Position numbers and translations under genes: made by a program. The notes beneath the pieces were generated by a model. It was not told the DNA's origin and did not search any database. It was given only the letters and a program-made list of their open reading frames with translations. Positions 50,430 to 61,942 of a DNA stretch of 64,000 nucleotides are shown here, one piece after another. Every line of letters starts with the position of its first letter. Position 1 is the first letter of the stretch. Origin of the DNA: Pyxicephalus adspersus (taxonomy: Eukaryota; Chordata; Amphibia; Anura; Pyxicephalidae); the NCBI RefSeq assembly GCF_032062135.1, contig NC_092866.1:21937618-22001617 (forward strand), in the 5' to 3' direction.

Positions 50430-50800
50430 TGATTATACCTTGTAATTACAAGGCTATGATGTTTTTTTAATTATTATTTGGAGTCTGTTAATGTTACATG
50501 AAGGCATTGTGTACAAGTTTCTAAGACATCTGCTCTCTACCAGACTTCCCCTGTTATGATTTAATGATGGTGATTAATCAAGCCTATTTGTAGCTGTGTG
50601 CAACAACTGGGCCTTTGTTGAATGGCACAAAAAATACTTAGCAAGGGCCAGACATCTACAGGCAGGAAGTCAATGCAAACATAATCACAGTCATTCACAG
50701 AACTGGCTAAATTATCAAAGCATTGCTCTAGTTTTGTACTGGGCTGGCCGATTTTAATGAGCTATTTTGTAATAGTATAAACCATAGATATTTCACAAAC
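50430..50800. promoter_or_regulatory. Candidate conserved non-coding element in intron 5
   Basis: A repeat-free stretch including the palindrome CTTGTAATTACAAG and GATGGTGATTAATCAAGCC. It lies between the two halves of the HMG box, flanked by mobile elements on both sides. Confidence 0.3.
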
Positions 50801-51114
50801 TATCGTTAAATTACAGTACATCCATAATATTCTTTTAATGAGCTTTGTTTAATGTATCACATTGGGACATATTATAGTTTAGAAATATTGTAATTTTAAT
50901 GTGATCTACCTTATGATATAGATAAAGCAGACAGGAGCACTTTTGTTTTCTATAATATATGCAATCTTTAGATTTTCAGTATGGAGATTTAGATATTGCT
51001 TGAACAAAACTTTTTCATTACTGAGTGTAAAGTTAAACTGCATCTTAAATTAGGAACTTTGATTAGATATACATTTATAATGAGAATATATTTATTTATT
51101 TATTCTGCCTAGAT

Positions 51115-51420
51115 CAGTTTTTTTCAACCAAGGGTCCTCCAGAGGTTGCTAGGAGTTCCTTGAGAAATGAGCAGTTAGATTTCCGGGTCAGTTTAGGTGT
51201 CACCATTGATTAGGTGTCACCATTGATCTTTTATCTATCTGTAAAGGTGGTAGCCTTCTTAATAGCCAGAAATGTAAGTGGCATTCTTCCAACTGACCAC
51301 CACACTAAAATACTATGAGTTGTGGATATATTAAATATAGTAGGGATTCCCGGACCTTAACATTTTTAGAGGTTCGTCCATGTTTAAAAAAAAAAAAAAA
51401 AAAAAAAAAGGTTAGCCATT
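51115..51420 (+). mobile_element. hAT (Charlie-like) non-autonomous element
   Basis: It begins CAGTTTTTTTCAACCAAGGG and continues TCCTCCAGAGGTTGCTAGGA with GTTCCTTGAGAAATGAGCAG, a very common vertebrate hAT pattern. The right part has AGGTTCGTCCATG, a 24-base A-run (51386-51409), and GGTTAGCCATTG where the inverted end is expected. The 17-bp unit TTAGGTGTCACCATTGA occurs twice in tandem inside it. The target duplication is not clear. Confidence 0.7.
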
Positions 51421-52135
51421 GTGTCACATTGGGTTAGACTGAACCTCCAGGGGGCACTATTGCTTGCACAGAAGTGGTGTGAGCCCTGAGAAGGGCCAAG
51501 GTGCAGAATCTAAGCAGCAGCCAGGTCTTCTCCAGAGCCTCTAGTGGTGAGGATGTTGCGCTGCTGGCTGCTGCCAGGTTGCGGTCCTTGGGCACACCAG
51601 GGTGGGCAGGATTGGGCACAGTACCAATCACTAGGCAGGGGAATAATCAAGAAGGCTATGGTCGAGGCAGACAGCAAGAGGTCAGGAACAAGCCAGGGGT
51701 CAATAACCAGAGTTTCAGGCTATAGACACTGGTAACACAGGAAACGACAGGAGGCACAGATGACGGGAGATACAGGGATCACTGCATACACAGATAAACA
51801 GCACAAGGGAACAGGCAGAAAAAGAACAGACTGGGCAAAAAGAAGTTAAAGGAGCTGGACAAGCAAAGCACTGAAATAAATAAACAGGTGTAGAGGAAAT
51901 GCTCAGCAGAGCTAGGGGGCTCGGCAGTAGTGGAGACGCACTGCATGTACGCTGAGTGCTGTGTCTAAACCAGCTAAATATCCAGGGGTGATTAAAAGGT
52001 TATTTCCTGGTTAGCTGGCAGAATGGGCAATATTGGTAAAACTTGTTAGAGCAGGCACGCTCCGGGTCAGCGCTGCCTACATGTGCAGTAGAGAGACGCC
52101 TGCGCTTTAGCAAGGATAAGGTTAGTGTAACAGTC
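51411..52135. repeat. GC-rich dispersed repeat block in intron 5
   Basis: From about ACCTCCAGGGGGCACTATTG to CTTTAGCAAGGATAAGG the base composition rises sharply compared with the neighbours. The text (CAAGCCAGGGGTCAATAACC, GGCACACCAGGGTGGGCAGG) resembles a known frog repeat, perhaps a solo LTR or a SINE-like composite. It has short overlapping open frames with no known relatives. No clear target duplication is seen. Confidence 0.5.
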
Positions 52136-52479
52136 TGTTCCTTCTGCAATAAACAACCTGCCTTACCTGGACCTTAAATGGTAGGGGAATATCTATATTG
52201 CATGCAGTGAGGGGAGCTTACTAAAGTATTTGGAGAAACTTTACTTTCAAAATGATATAATTATTTCCTTCTACTATTTGGTCAAGTGAAAAGCAAATTA
52301 CTCAGCACCTAATCATGAGCAGATGCATCACACATGTACAAACAATAATGGAATATTTACTTCCTTTTTGCGTGAATTTTCTCTTTAGGTAAATCAGCCT
52401 TGTTATGTTTGCTTTTACCATGTAAAAGCTGAAATTTTGCAAACATATTATTGACACTGTACAATTTTTTTTTTTAAAG

Positions 52480-52560
52480 GTGTATAAAAGGAAAACTGAA
52501 GCTGCTAAAAAAGAATATTTAAAAGCCCTTGCAGCCTACCGAGCAAGCCTTGTGTCTAAG
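52480..52560 (+). CDS. TOX3: TOX3 coding exon 6 (end of HMG box)
   Basis: An 81-nt phase-0 exon giving 27 residues, [20 protein letters not shown] then RASLVSK. This is the third helix and tail of the HMG box and is essentially invariant across TOX3 proteins. The acceptor is TTTTTTTTTTAAAG|GTG, and the donor is AAG|GTGGGT. The exon is short but flanked by exons in the same phase, so skipping it would keep the frame and remove the last helix of the box; the sequence gives no sign that this happens. Confidence 0.96.
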
Positions 52561-53864
52561 GTGGGTAAAAAACAAATAGCTCAATGTATATAATTAGTGC
52601 CATGATGAGTAAATGTGTGGCTTGTATGAACAAAATGACTCTTGACAAATCACAGGAAAAGTATATATATCAGCCTAAATATATTATATAGAAAATTAGA
52701 GAAGGGGCAACACCTTACTGACGCTAACAATTCTGAAGAGTGGGATGGCTTCTACGGTTATGGAAATCTGGTTGTTTGGAACAGGAAACGGTCATTAGTT
52801 TTTGAATTTGCCAACTTCAAATGAAGAAATTAAGTGGTGAACTACCCATATTTGTTTTTTTCTGCAGCTGGCTCATGGTTCTTGATTGGTTGCATGTTGC
52901 ACCGCCATCAATTTTCTCATTGATATTGTTAACATTGCCTAAAATCTGTTATTTTACTATACACACACACTATATTAAATTATATAATTTTTCATATATC
53001 ATTTCACTTTCACTGAAAGTAGTTATTAGGTTTACTTTATGAAACCCCAACTAATAAACTAAAATGGAAAAGTATAACCAAGCAGATATAATCTAATCAG
53101 TTGCAATGAGTAGCTACTTTGGCCCTGACCCTCTTCTATACTGTACAGTGTATGAGAACTTTTGTAAAATCTAATTACCATGTGCATTAGTTTTGGTCAC
53201 TTTTTTAATATTGTTACACATTCAGTTTTATGAACACACATTTGGATGAAAGCTTTTTCAATTTTCTAAATAAATAATAAAACATACAAACATTTAGTAT
53301 AGAGTGCTTCCATATCGTGTTCACAGAACATTCTGGAATTTTAAATAAAAAGGCTGAACTCTGCCTCTGCACCTGTTGTCTTCTGTTTTATATTACAAAT
53401 CCAGATGAGTACCATCCCTTTATTTGGTTTGTGCCCCTCCTCTGACTCATTCAGCTGCATTTGTAAACCGATATCCTGCTATTCAGGTCTATTGACAACA
53501 AAGGCTATTCAGTCCTATTTAGCCTTCCAAAAACCTTGAAGAATAGTGTCACTTACTAGGCTTGGGGGCTGAAAGTGATAAATATAACAAATAAATTTAC
53601 ACTATTTTACAAATACAGGAATGAAAATAGGAAATGTATTTCCTAATACTGGACCCAATACGATACTGCATCTAGACTAGTTCATTTTTTAAATATTCAG
53701 TTTTTCTGTTTATGCTCCTACACATAATATAAGTTCCTTGATTGTTATAATGTAAATCAAGGCCAATCACTTGTATGACAATTGATTACTCCAAACACAA
53801 AATGTTTGTTCATTAAAGTGGATTTTTCAATCCAGGGCCAACTTAGATGACCACTTCATAGTGT

Positions 53865-53909
<45 letters not shown>

Positions 53910-54181
53910 CATAAACAAATGCAAATATTGCAGCATTTTCAGCATTTTAGAAGAGAGGAAAAAAATGTAAGTTGAAACCCAGCTTGTGATGTTTCTGGGA
54001 GACATGAGTATTCCTGCTGCCGAAAATATTGCAAGTGTACTGAATCTTTACATTTTACTATTTACTGTATATTTAAGAATATTTGATCTGTGAGCTGCTA
54101 AATCCCTTTGAATACATTATATGGCAATAAATCAATTTAAATTTACTGACCATGATCTTGTTTGCTTTCTCTGCCCTTTAG
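52561..54181 (+). other. TOX3: TOX3 intron 6
   Basis: A 1.6-kb AT-rich intron with one TG/TA microsatellite (53861-53905). I see no mobile element in it. The acceptor is TTTGCTTTCTCTGCCCTTTAG. Confidence 0.9.
53861..53905. repeat. (TG)n(TA)n microsatellite
   Basis: GTGTGTATGTGTG followed by about 16 TA units in intron 6. Confidence 0.9.
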
Positions 54182-54925
54182 GCTGCAGCTGAATCTGCAG
54201 AAGCTCAGACGATTCGTTCTGTCCAGCAAACACTGGCATCAACCAATCTGTCTTCTTCTCTTCTTCTCAACTCCCCATTATCCCAACATGCATCTGCCAC
54301 GGTGGCAGCCCAAAATCTCCAGCAGTCACTCCCAAGGGCAATTGCACCTAAACCTTTAACCATGAGACTACCATCTAGCCAGATTGTTACTTCAGTTACC
54401 ATTGCACCAAACATGCCATCAAATATGGGAACTCCTTTAATGAGCTCCATGGGTGCACCTATGGTAGCCACTCCGTCTTCTCAAGTCAGCCCCTCCTTGC
54501 AAAGCCAGCAGCATCACCTCCAACAGCTGCAACAGCAGCAGTTGCAGCAAATGCAGCAACAGCAGCTTCATCAACATCAGATGCACCAGCAGATCCAACA
54601 GCAAATGCAACAACAGCATTTTCAGCACCATATGCAGCAGCAACTTCAACAGCAACAGCAGCAGCAGCTACAGCAACAAATGCAACAGCAGTTGCAGCAT
54701 ATACATCTACAGCAGATACAACAACAACAGATGCAACACATTCAGCATCAGTCTCAAATGTCCCCACAGCAGCAATCACCCGCTCCTTCCCAGCCGGGAG
54801 TACCTGCTCAAATATCATCACCAATCCCACATATCAATAGCCCTCCTCCTGCATCCCAACACCATCAGCCATTGATACAGTCCCAGGCACAGACTCAAGT
54901 GCTGTCCCAAGTCAGTATTTTTTAA
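54182..54925 (+). CDS. TOX3: TOX3 coding exon 7 (glutamine-rich C-terminus, stop codon)
   Basis: The last coding exon, 744 nt with the TAA stop, gives 247 residues. It starts [20 protein letters not shown], a block conserved in TOX3, runs through a Ser/Thr/Met-rich part ([20 protein letters not shown]), and then enters about 90 residues made mostly of Gln with His, Met and Leu (about 54497-54766). It ends [12 protein letters not shown] then [13 protein letters not shown], the TOX3-specific C-terminus. The Gln-rich tract acts as a transactivation region in the human protein (CAGF9, a CAG-repeat gene). Here it is interrupted by other residues and uses a mix of CAG and CAA codons, so pure CAG runs are short. 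Antisense open frames over the same bases are shadows of the repeated codons. Confidence 0.97.
   Translation, partial: AAAESAEAQTIRSVQQTLASTNLSSSLLLNSPLSQHASATVAAQNLQQSLPRAIAPKPLTMRLPSSQIVTSVTIAPNMPSNMGTPLMSSMGAPMVATPSSQVSPSLQSQQHHLQQLQQQQLQQMQQQQLHQHQMHQQIQQQMQQQHFQHHMQQQLQQQQQQQLQQQMQQQLQHIHLQQIQQQQMQHIQHQSQMSPQQQSPAPSQPGVPAQISSPIPHINSPPPASQHHQPLIQSQAQTQVLSQVSIF
54497..54766 (+). repeat. TOX3: Coding CAG/CAA-rich tract of TOX3
   Basis: This in-frame stretch of exon 7 is dominated by CAG and CAA codons with CAT, ATG and CTT/CTA mixed in. The longest pure glutamine run is about seven codons (near 54646-54666). Mixed CAG/CAA use makes slippage less likely than in pure CAG tracts. Confidence 0.9.
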
Positions 54926-55056
54926 TCCTTCAGCGATCCCATCGCAGATATATTCATCTCTTTAAGAGAAGGTTTATAAGCTGTAAATTGTTTAAATGTG
55001 TTATGCAAGAATGCATAATGGACCAAGTGAAAATCTTAAATGTCTATTAGATAGGC

Positions 55057-55062
55057 AATAAA
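55057..55062 (+). terminator. TOX3: Possible proximal poly(A) signal of TOX3
   Basis: AATAAA lies 132 bases after the stop codon. The downstream region is T-rich only in part (CATATTTTAGTATCTCC), so it is a weaker candidate than the distal signal. Confidence 0.3.
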
Positions 55063-55948
55063 GAACAATGGAACTTGTATCATATTTTAGTATCTCCTTA
55101 CTAGTTCTCTGGAAACTAAAGAAAGCTGCCCTTTTGGTTTTTTCATGTGGATCCTTTTTAATTTATTGAAGCTTTTCCTAAAATATGTGAATTGTATGCT
55201 CTGAAAACCCCACTGAAAAATCACTAAAAGACAATGAACTGTAGGAGTTGACTTCGGCATGCCATAAGATACTTTTAGCAATGGTTTTAGCATTGGAAAA
55301 TCTACAAAGGCAAAACATGCAGCTGTAACTACCTGTAGAGTGATAATCATTCAAGTGCATTCGTATTACATATGTAGTTAATGGCATTTTTGTCATTTGA
55401 TGTAAATTGCAAATATTTGCCAAAGTTCTTATTTTTGTTCCCTTTTTTTTTATCTATACTAAAGTAAGAAAAAATGATATCATTATCAACCAAAATTTAG
55501 GTTTCAAAAACACTGTAACAGTATGTTGATTGGTTTGGTGTCACACCATATTCATATAAATTTGAAAACAATTGTGAATATACCGTGCTTAAGTGGCACT
55601 TTTCTTATCAAAACAATGTATTTTTCAAAGGGAAATGCACTTAATAAATGGATATTCTAAGAGCTAAAGTTAACTAATGCTACAAGTACTGTATAATTAG
55701 TAAAATATTTAAAAAGGGTACCCTATGTAAGGTGTATATATTTTCTTTCTGAGTTGTATGTTTTAAATAATTTGTTGTAAAATGTTTTCATAAACAAGGC
55801 TTTAATGTAACACTGGTTACAGAACCATTAATTGCTACATCGCTTATTGTGTTTTTATGCTGTTTTATACTTTTTTATGAGTTCAGATAGCGGCGGTTAA
55901 ATTGTTTGTATTTTGCTTAACTGAAAAAAGAATGCTTTATTGCAATAG

Positions 55949-55954
55949 AATAAA
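55949..55954 (+). terminator. TOX3: Distal poly(A) signal of TOX3
   Basis: AATAAA in the context AGAATAAACAC, with a T-rich downstream element beginning about 30 bases later (GATTATTTTTTGTTTATT). This is the best-supported 3' end of the gene. Confidence 0.6.
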
Positions 55955-56257
55955 CACAATTCTGTAATAGATTGCATGATGATTATTTTTTGTTTATTTT
56001 TTTTTTCTATGTATATATATTTTTCATTATGTTTGTTTTTCGTTTTCTTCATTTAAATACCCTACAGCTGATGGATCAATTAAGGTGTAGGTATATGTAT
56101 GATTTTTGTCATATGTGCAAGTAAAAGAAAAAAAAAAAAAACAAATATATCAGAGGATATATTCTATTCAATTTGTCCAGTCATTATTATGTTAGTTTTA
56201 CAATTATTTTTACTGACTTTAATCAGCCGGCAAGAAACCATACTGTATTATATTTTT

Positions 56258-56386
56258 ATTAAACAGGATTTATATAGTGCCAAAATATTACACAGCACTG
56301 TACATTAAATAGGGGTTGCAAATGGCAGACAGTGACACAGAAGGAAGAGAGGACCCTGCCCCAAAGAGCTTACAATCTAAGGGGGT
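56258..56386 (+). repeat. Unclassified dispersed repeat fragment
   Basis: ATTAAACAGGATTTATATAG through GTTGCAAATGGCAGACAGTG to AGAGCTTACAATCTAAG. Same family as 11588 and 35281. It lies just beyond the end of TOX3. Confidence 0.75.
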
Positions 56387-58350
56387 GTTCTTATATGTAG
56401 GGCACCTCTTACATATATTTTAGTAAGAATACAATTTTCATGTTTTTTACTGCCTCTGCTCTGTTTTTCTTTGGTCTGCACAACCTGTAAGGTCTTTTGA
56501 ACTGTTGGAAACAACCAGTGCACATGGGCTGCTACATTCCTTATTGCTTTCCATGTAGTAGAGACGCCACACCACACTGCATATAAGTAGTTGCATTCTG
56601 TGTATAACTGAATGCCTATACCAGCTCAGCCCACAATGAGTGTCCAGAGCCAGTTCAAAATGACTGCTGTCACCAAAACTAAAAGTGAGAAAAAGTTAAA
56701 CTACAATAAGTGCTTAGGATACACTTTCCAATAGTGACACCTTTTTTGATGGAGACTGTAGAAAAGTAGGCACAATGTTTGATTCACTACTAGGTGTGGT
56801 TCGGTTTATTTGTATACTGTTCACACTGTAGGCAAACTCTTGGGCATATTCATACAAGTTTTTTGTTAGGAACAATTTTTCCCCTATAAGCCAACAGGAA
56901 CTTTGATACCCCTCACCATTTTGCATACCAGTGGGTTCCAATCTAAGCCCTTTGATAAGGCAAGCTTGCAGGATTTGAAGTGAACAGGCTGTATTCTCCA
57001 ATCCTTCTGAAAAAAGAACCTGGTGTGTTGACTATCTCAGAAAGCCCTTTGCTTAAAGCTTTCTTAGTGTGAATAAATATAAACCGGGCTATTAGGAAGG
57101 AAGTGTGAGGATATGCACGATTAGAAAGGACAAAGGTTTTATAAAACAGCTAAAAGTTGACCAAATAAATCCCTGCATTTACCTAACCTGTTCATAACCT
57201 CAAACACACCAACTACCTTGTGTGCTACAGGAGAATACCGGTTTACACAGGAGTACATCTGCAGTGAATCAGAGATGAAAAGGGACCAGCTTGTAAAGTT
57301 TAAACTTGCAAAGCCAACGTTCCATCTGTAACCTCTGCAGTGGAAGCATCTGCTGTGACATTCTGTCCCTAGATTACATTAACTTGAGTTACAACAATGA
57401 ATAATAGCATAATTCAACTCTGTACTGCTCTGTAAATGTTACTTGTAAGATATTATATTATTCCATTTTCTATCATTTTTTGAGATCATGCCAAGATAGG
57501 CAACCTATATACTATTATACAGAGCAGTGCTAGGGACATGTTGCTTTCACAGACCCACAGTTGAAGCAAATCAAGTAATCTTCAGACTTTTGACATACAA
57601 TTCCCATGACCAAGGAAAGTAATTACTTTGTTATGTCAGTACCAATTGAACTTTACTACTGTATATTTCTTGGTACCATGAGTTTGTCAGATCTTAACTG
57701 TGTTAAAAGTTATATTGCAAGTAGCTCTTTCCCTTCTAGAGACAAATGTACAGTTTGTGCCAAGGTTTTACACTATACATAACCTAGAAATATTTTCACA
57801 TTTTGTGTATTTTAATACGGATGTGTTCCTAAAATTATTTTCTTTCCCTATCTAATGATACCAATAATAACTCAAACCATGGGAATTGAATTTTCAGACA
57901 ATAAAGACATAAAATATTTGTTGTCCAGAGCAGCTTTTCTACTTTTCTTGTCCAGGTTAAATAAACTAAGTTAGGTATTTAATTTGTGTTTATAAGCCGT
58001 TTTACTGCTCAAAAATACTTGCAAAAAACAGTTAACATTGGACAAAATATATATTTGTTTATGATCCATGATTTAACCGGCAGCATTTCCATGCAGTTTT
58101 TTGGACACTCGATGTCCATAGGACACTCAACTTCATAGACTTGAATTTGAAAGTGTTTAAATAAAATACTCAAACTGCCTGAGCAGGCATTTGTAAGCAT
58201 TTAATGCCAATTTTTTCCTGATCGTCCTTTCCTCTTTTAAATTTTGCACCCTTCTGCATGGTCCACAACCCAGGTGGTAAACTAAGTGCAGGGCCATGTG
58301 CCTTCACACTAGTTTTGCACAAAATTCTATAAAAAAAAATACAAATATTG

Positions 58351-58546
58351 CAGAAGGGTCAGCGCAACAAACCACGTCTCCGGTACGCATCGCAGGCCCT
58401 GGGCAAAGGGCAGATTGTGTCTCTGGAGTGGGCAGGTTATGGCATCATGGCCTCACTCTGGGGAAAGTTTCTTCCCTTTAAGTGGCACACGGACCCAAGT
58501 CCATGCATTTAGTGGTCTGCTAGTTACTAAAGGTTAGAGCCCACTG
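58351..58546 (+). mobile_element. hAT-like non-autonomous element, diverged copy 3
   Basis: The interior matches copy 1 in order: CATCGCAGGC, GATTGTGTCTCTG, GGCATCATGGCCTCACTCTG, GGGAAAGTTTCTTCCCTTTA, ATTTAGTGGTCTGC. It ends AGGTTAGAGCCCACTG, matching the right terminus. The left border is approximate and there is no visible target duplication. Confidence 0.65.
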
Positions 58547-60149
58547 TCAAAGCATCTTTACTGAAGGTGTGGAATGCAAGAGAAAGCAGCAGTTCAAGAT
58601 GTTATTGGGTTATATGCTGATAAGGGGAGGCTTCTTTTCCCATTGCCGTTGACAGGCTTGAGAGGGCCCTGAATGGCCTGGGCTTTGAGGAAATTGGTAA
58701 AATAAAGTTGGCCATCAAACTGAAGACATATGGGGAAAATCTCAGGAATGAAAGTGAACAAACTAAAGGAATTGCAACAAAAAAATTTTGTTGAGAGATG
58801 GGTTTAAAACCGAAAACTTTTAGAATTTTAGTTACTTACTGTCGAGATGCCGCTAGCAAGTATTACCAAAGATCACAGGCAAAATACACTTTAAAAAATC
58901 CATCGAACCAATATAAAAAAAAAAAAAAAAAGTTAAGCAGGCAGGATTTTTTAAGCAGCAGATTTTTATTCAAATGCGTTCAGGTGATTTCCCTTCAGCA
59001 ATAAAACAAACCTACCTGCCTGTTGACAATCTTCTCTGGAATAGAGATTGAACCGAGCATCTCAGTGTAAGGTACAGTCCTAGCATAATTGGCTGCCAGG
59101 AAAAAAATCATTCCCGTGCATATGTGTGGGAGTTAGGTCAACCCGGCATGGCCAATCAAGATGGTCAAAAATACCAAACCAAAGGGGGTCTGTTAAAATG
59201 TGATGCCAGTGAAGGAGTGAGGAGAGTGGTTTGTTTTATTGAAGAACAAAAAGCATATTCCTTCAGCAATAAGGAACCTACCTGTACCTTATTTCCAGCT
59301 TTAAAATATGAATCTAGTTGGTGATATATCAAATAGGAACCACAAGTGAGAAGCAGTCAGGACTGTTGCTTCAGGTTTTACACCAAAAGTCACAAAGGCA
59401 AAATGAGTGCATTTACTGGTAGAAGCTGTCATGCACGTCCTTATGTTTTGATGAAGCCTGTTTGGTTGACTTCATGCTGATCCGATGGCCTCAATACAAT
59501 GAACCACTGACCTGCAAGTATACAGATTGGGTGTTTTCACTTCCCTCTAATTTTTCAATTTGCATTCTTATTCCGGATGAGTGATTCTGAAAGCAAAGAT
59601 GCCAGGGACAGCTTCATTATGTTAGATTAATGCTGAACTTCAGGCAGACCGTTAAATAGACAGTTGAAATAAATATATGTGACCTGTCTTATTTACTGAA
59701 GGATTTGTACTTCCGTTCTTGTGATTTATATACCACTGCCATGCTACATAGGCAAGTTCCCAAAAGGTAAAACCACTGTTTCTTATGTCAACTTTGAAGC
59801 ACCTTGTGTCACCACTCCTTCTCCGTACTGCCTATTGATCAATAAATTAGCATCTTCTCAATTTAAATGAGCAGAGGCAAACAGGAAAGAAATTACATAG
59901 TTATCTTCATTGTGTTAAGTGTATGGCAATCAAATGACAATGCTTTGTCGGTAAAATAGTTAACTTATATGCACTTTTATTGGTATTAAGCCTGAATGTC
60001 CATATTCAACTTGGTACCAGGACTAATGCACTTTGTTTTTTATTTTAACTACGAGGAAGAACACAAATGCCTTTTCAGATTCTAGACATTGATGGTGCTG
60101 TACAAATGATCTTTTATATGACATGACAGATACCTGGTTCCTCAGGAAT

Positions 60150-60450
60150 ACAGCAAAGGGATAATGTCAAATCTGTTTTTTCTTGTTTACATTTCAGAAC
60201 AAAATAGGTTCATTTATTGGCCTCTTAGTTTCTCGCTCTTCTCTTCCTGCTGTACTGTGAGGTTTATGGACACAATTCCCCAGTTGTCTTGCAAGATTAA
60301 TTACAGCATCTGTCCTGTCACAAGCTATAATGAAGAGGTCTTGATAAAAATTGCAAATTACCTCTGGCAACAATCAAACTGCTTATGATAAAATGAAAAT
60401 TAAAAACAGCAAACTAACAGGCCTGATCGGAATCCTAATTCCCAAACAAT
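60150..60450. promoter_or_regulatory. Candidate conserved non-coding element downstream of TOX3
   Basis: A repeat-free stretch including TTGCAAGATTAATTACAGCA and TGCAAATTACCTCTGGCAAC (an octamer-like ATGCAAAT relative). It lies about 4.2 kb after the poly(A) signal. Conservation is not tested. Confidence 0.25.
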
Positions 60451-61716
60451 GATATTGTTCAAGATCGGTCCAAGAGGCAAACAGTCAGCAAAACCATATG
60501 AATGTTGAGTGGGCTTAAGGCCATTGCTGACCAGAATGTAGGTGATACAGTAGATTAATAATACATTTAACATTTAATATTTTATGAAGCTCATCTTGTT
60601 ATCTATGAACATTGAATGCCCTGGAAGAGAAATACTAGGTATGAAAGGATTTAGTTCAAGGAATTCTTTTCATTATCACTATAAATCTCATCATTATTGC
60701 TCAGTATATTGCTGGCACCAGTACATTTCTCCCCACTGTTCCGTAGTTCTCTTGCAGCTCTTGGCCTCTTGCCATCAGTTTGTGGTCAATCATTCATGCA
60801 CATATGAAAATAATCTTTGGGAAAATATTTAATGTAACTGTCACTAGAAAAAAAATATTGGAAAAACCGTCAGCTTCTAACATTTAGTTGTTCTGCCACT
60901 AGTTACTTCAGTCTTTGCCACAATACCCAACAATGTTCAGCATCTGGGTGTGAGATTCCTGCTGCATACTGTGACTCCACTTATCAGTCAATGTCAGTAA
61001 TAGAGTTACTTGGATCCTGACCACCAGCCAATGGCAATACATGCTGGTAAAGAATTTGACCGTGGGTTTACACCGCATGTAGAAGCGAGTTTGTTGCTAG
61101 GGTACACAGAAAGAACCTTTTTTTTTAGGTCTGCTAGGTAGTTAGTAAAGTATATTTAGTATGTTTAGGGTATTACCAATCCAAACATTTGTCTCAGTTT
61201 AGCTGAAAAGACCTCAAACCTCAAACTAAGGCAGATTTAAGTAACACTTTTCAGGGATTATAGCTCTGCAAGAGGGAACATTGGGAGTCCTTGGTAGCAG
61301 AAATTGTAAAGGAGAATTATGGCCAAATAGGGCTCACCAACACCCCCTACGTAAAAAAGTGAATGCACTCTTGCGAAGTGACAGCCAAGCTTAAGCTAAT
61401 CATATAATCTTTGTACAATATTCTTTAGCTTTACACAAAATATCGAATCCATTTGTACTTGAGCTCCATTGTGCTATCCACCTATTTTATCAAAGCAATA
61501 TAAAATGTATAGCTGGGCCCCCTGAACATCCATGGGACCCTAGGCTCCTGCCTAAGTTGCTACCTTCCAGTAAATGTCAATATTCTTTGGCTGTATGGCT
61601 GTTTTTTTAATCTGAAATAAGGATTCTGAAAAAAAAAATATTTAATAGGTAGGAGACTATAGTTGGCCTAAACACCTACTGTTTTTTTATCCAGAGCTAC
61701 TCTTCTACTCTCCATC

Positions 61717-61870
61717 AACCCCCCTAGCGGTCTAATTCTGTCCATATTTCAATGCAAAAAGTGGTACAAATGTATTTTACAATGTAGGCCTATATTTCAT
61801 AGGCATAACCAAATATGTCCAATATTTATTAATAAAATTTAAAACAAAAATCTGTTAAACATAAATAAAA
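61717..61870 (+). repeat. Anuran repeat end (CCCCCTAGCGGT type)
   Basis: AACCCCCCTAGCGGTCTAAT followed by TCTGTCCATATTTCAATGC and AAAAAGTGGTACAAATGTAT follows a repeat I recognise from frog DNA. It runs into an AT-rich part and a TA microsatellite. Confidence 0.5.
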
Positions 61871-61896
61871 TTCATTTTAAAGAATTTATTCATTGT

Positions 61897-61899
<3 letters not shown>

Positions 61900-61940
<41 letters not shown>
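61900..61940. repeat. (AT)n microsatellite
   Basis: About 20 AT units. Confidence 0.95.

Positions 61941-61942
<2 letters not shown>

Larger units (their letters stand above)
49333..52479 (+). other. TOX3: TOX3 intron 5
   Basis: A 3.1-kb intron that splits the HMG box. It contains a foldback element (49815-50022), a candidate conserved segment (50430-50800), a hAT-like element with a poly-A run (51115-51420) and a GC-rich repeat block (51411-52135). The acceptor is a T-run followed by AAAG directly before GTGTAT. Confidence 0.88.
1..55975 (+). other. TOX3: TOX3 gene body (5' end outside window)
   Basis: Six plus-strand exons in correct order and phase together match TOX3, a TOX-family HMG-box nuclear protein linked in mammals to calcium-dependent transcription and neuronal survival. 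The paralogue is decided by the [20 protein letters not shown] block, the SQYRQD block, the HMG box and above all the long Gln/His/Met-rich C-terminus ending in QVSIF; TOX, TOX2 and TOX4 lack that tail. The visible exons code for 544 residues. Adding a first exon of about 29 residues gives about 573, close to the human length of about 576. The first exon and promoter were not found, so the bases before 23398 are inferred to be intron 1. The whole transcribed part in the window is about 56 kb. Confidence 0.93.
54926..55975 (+). other. TOX3: TOX3 3' untranslated region
   Basis: The bases after the TAA stop are AT-rich and carry no open frame of interest. Two AATAAA hexamers matter most: one at 55057-55062, close to the stop, and one at 55949-55954 that is followed by a T/GT-rich stretch (55982-56010), the usual layout for cleavage. 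The end at about 55975 is inferred from that second signal; use of the first would give a much shorter UTR. Confidence 0.6.

Noticed and set aside
51434..51735. Overlapping open frames on both strands
   Set aside because: They lie in a GC-rich dispersed repeat and lack splice, promoter or similarity support.
54437..54830. Antisense open frames rich in Leu or Ala/Val
   Set aside because: They are shadows of the CAG/CAA tract of TOX3 exon 7.
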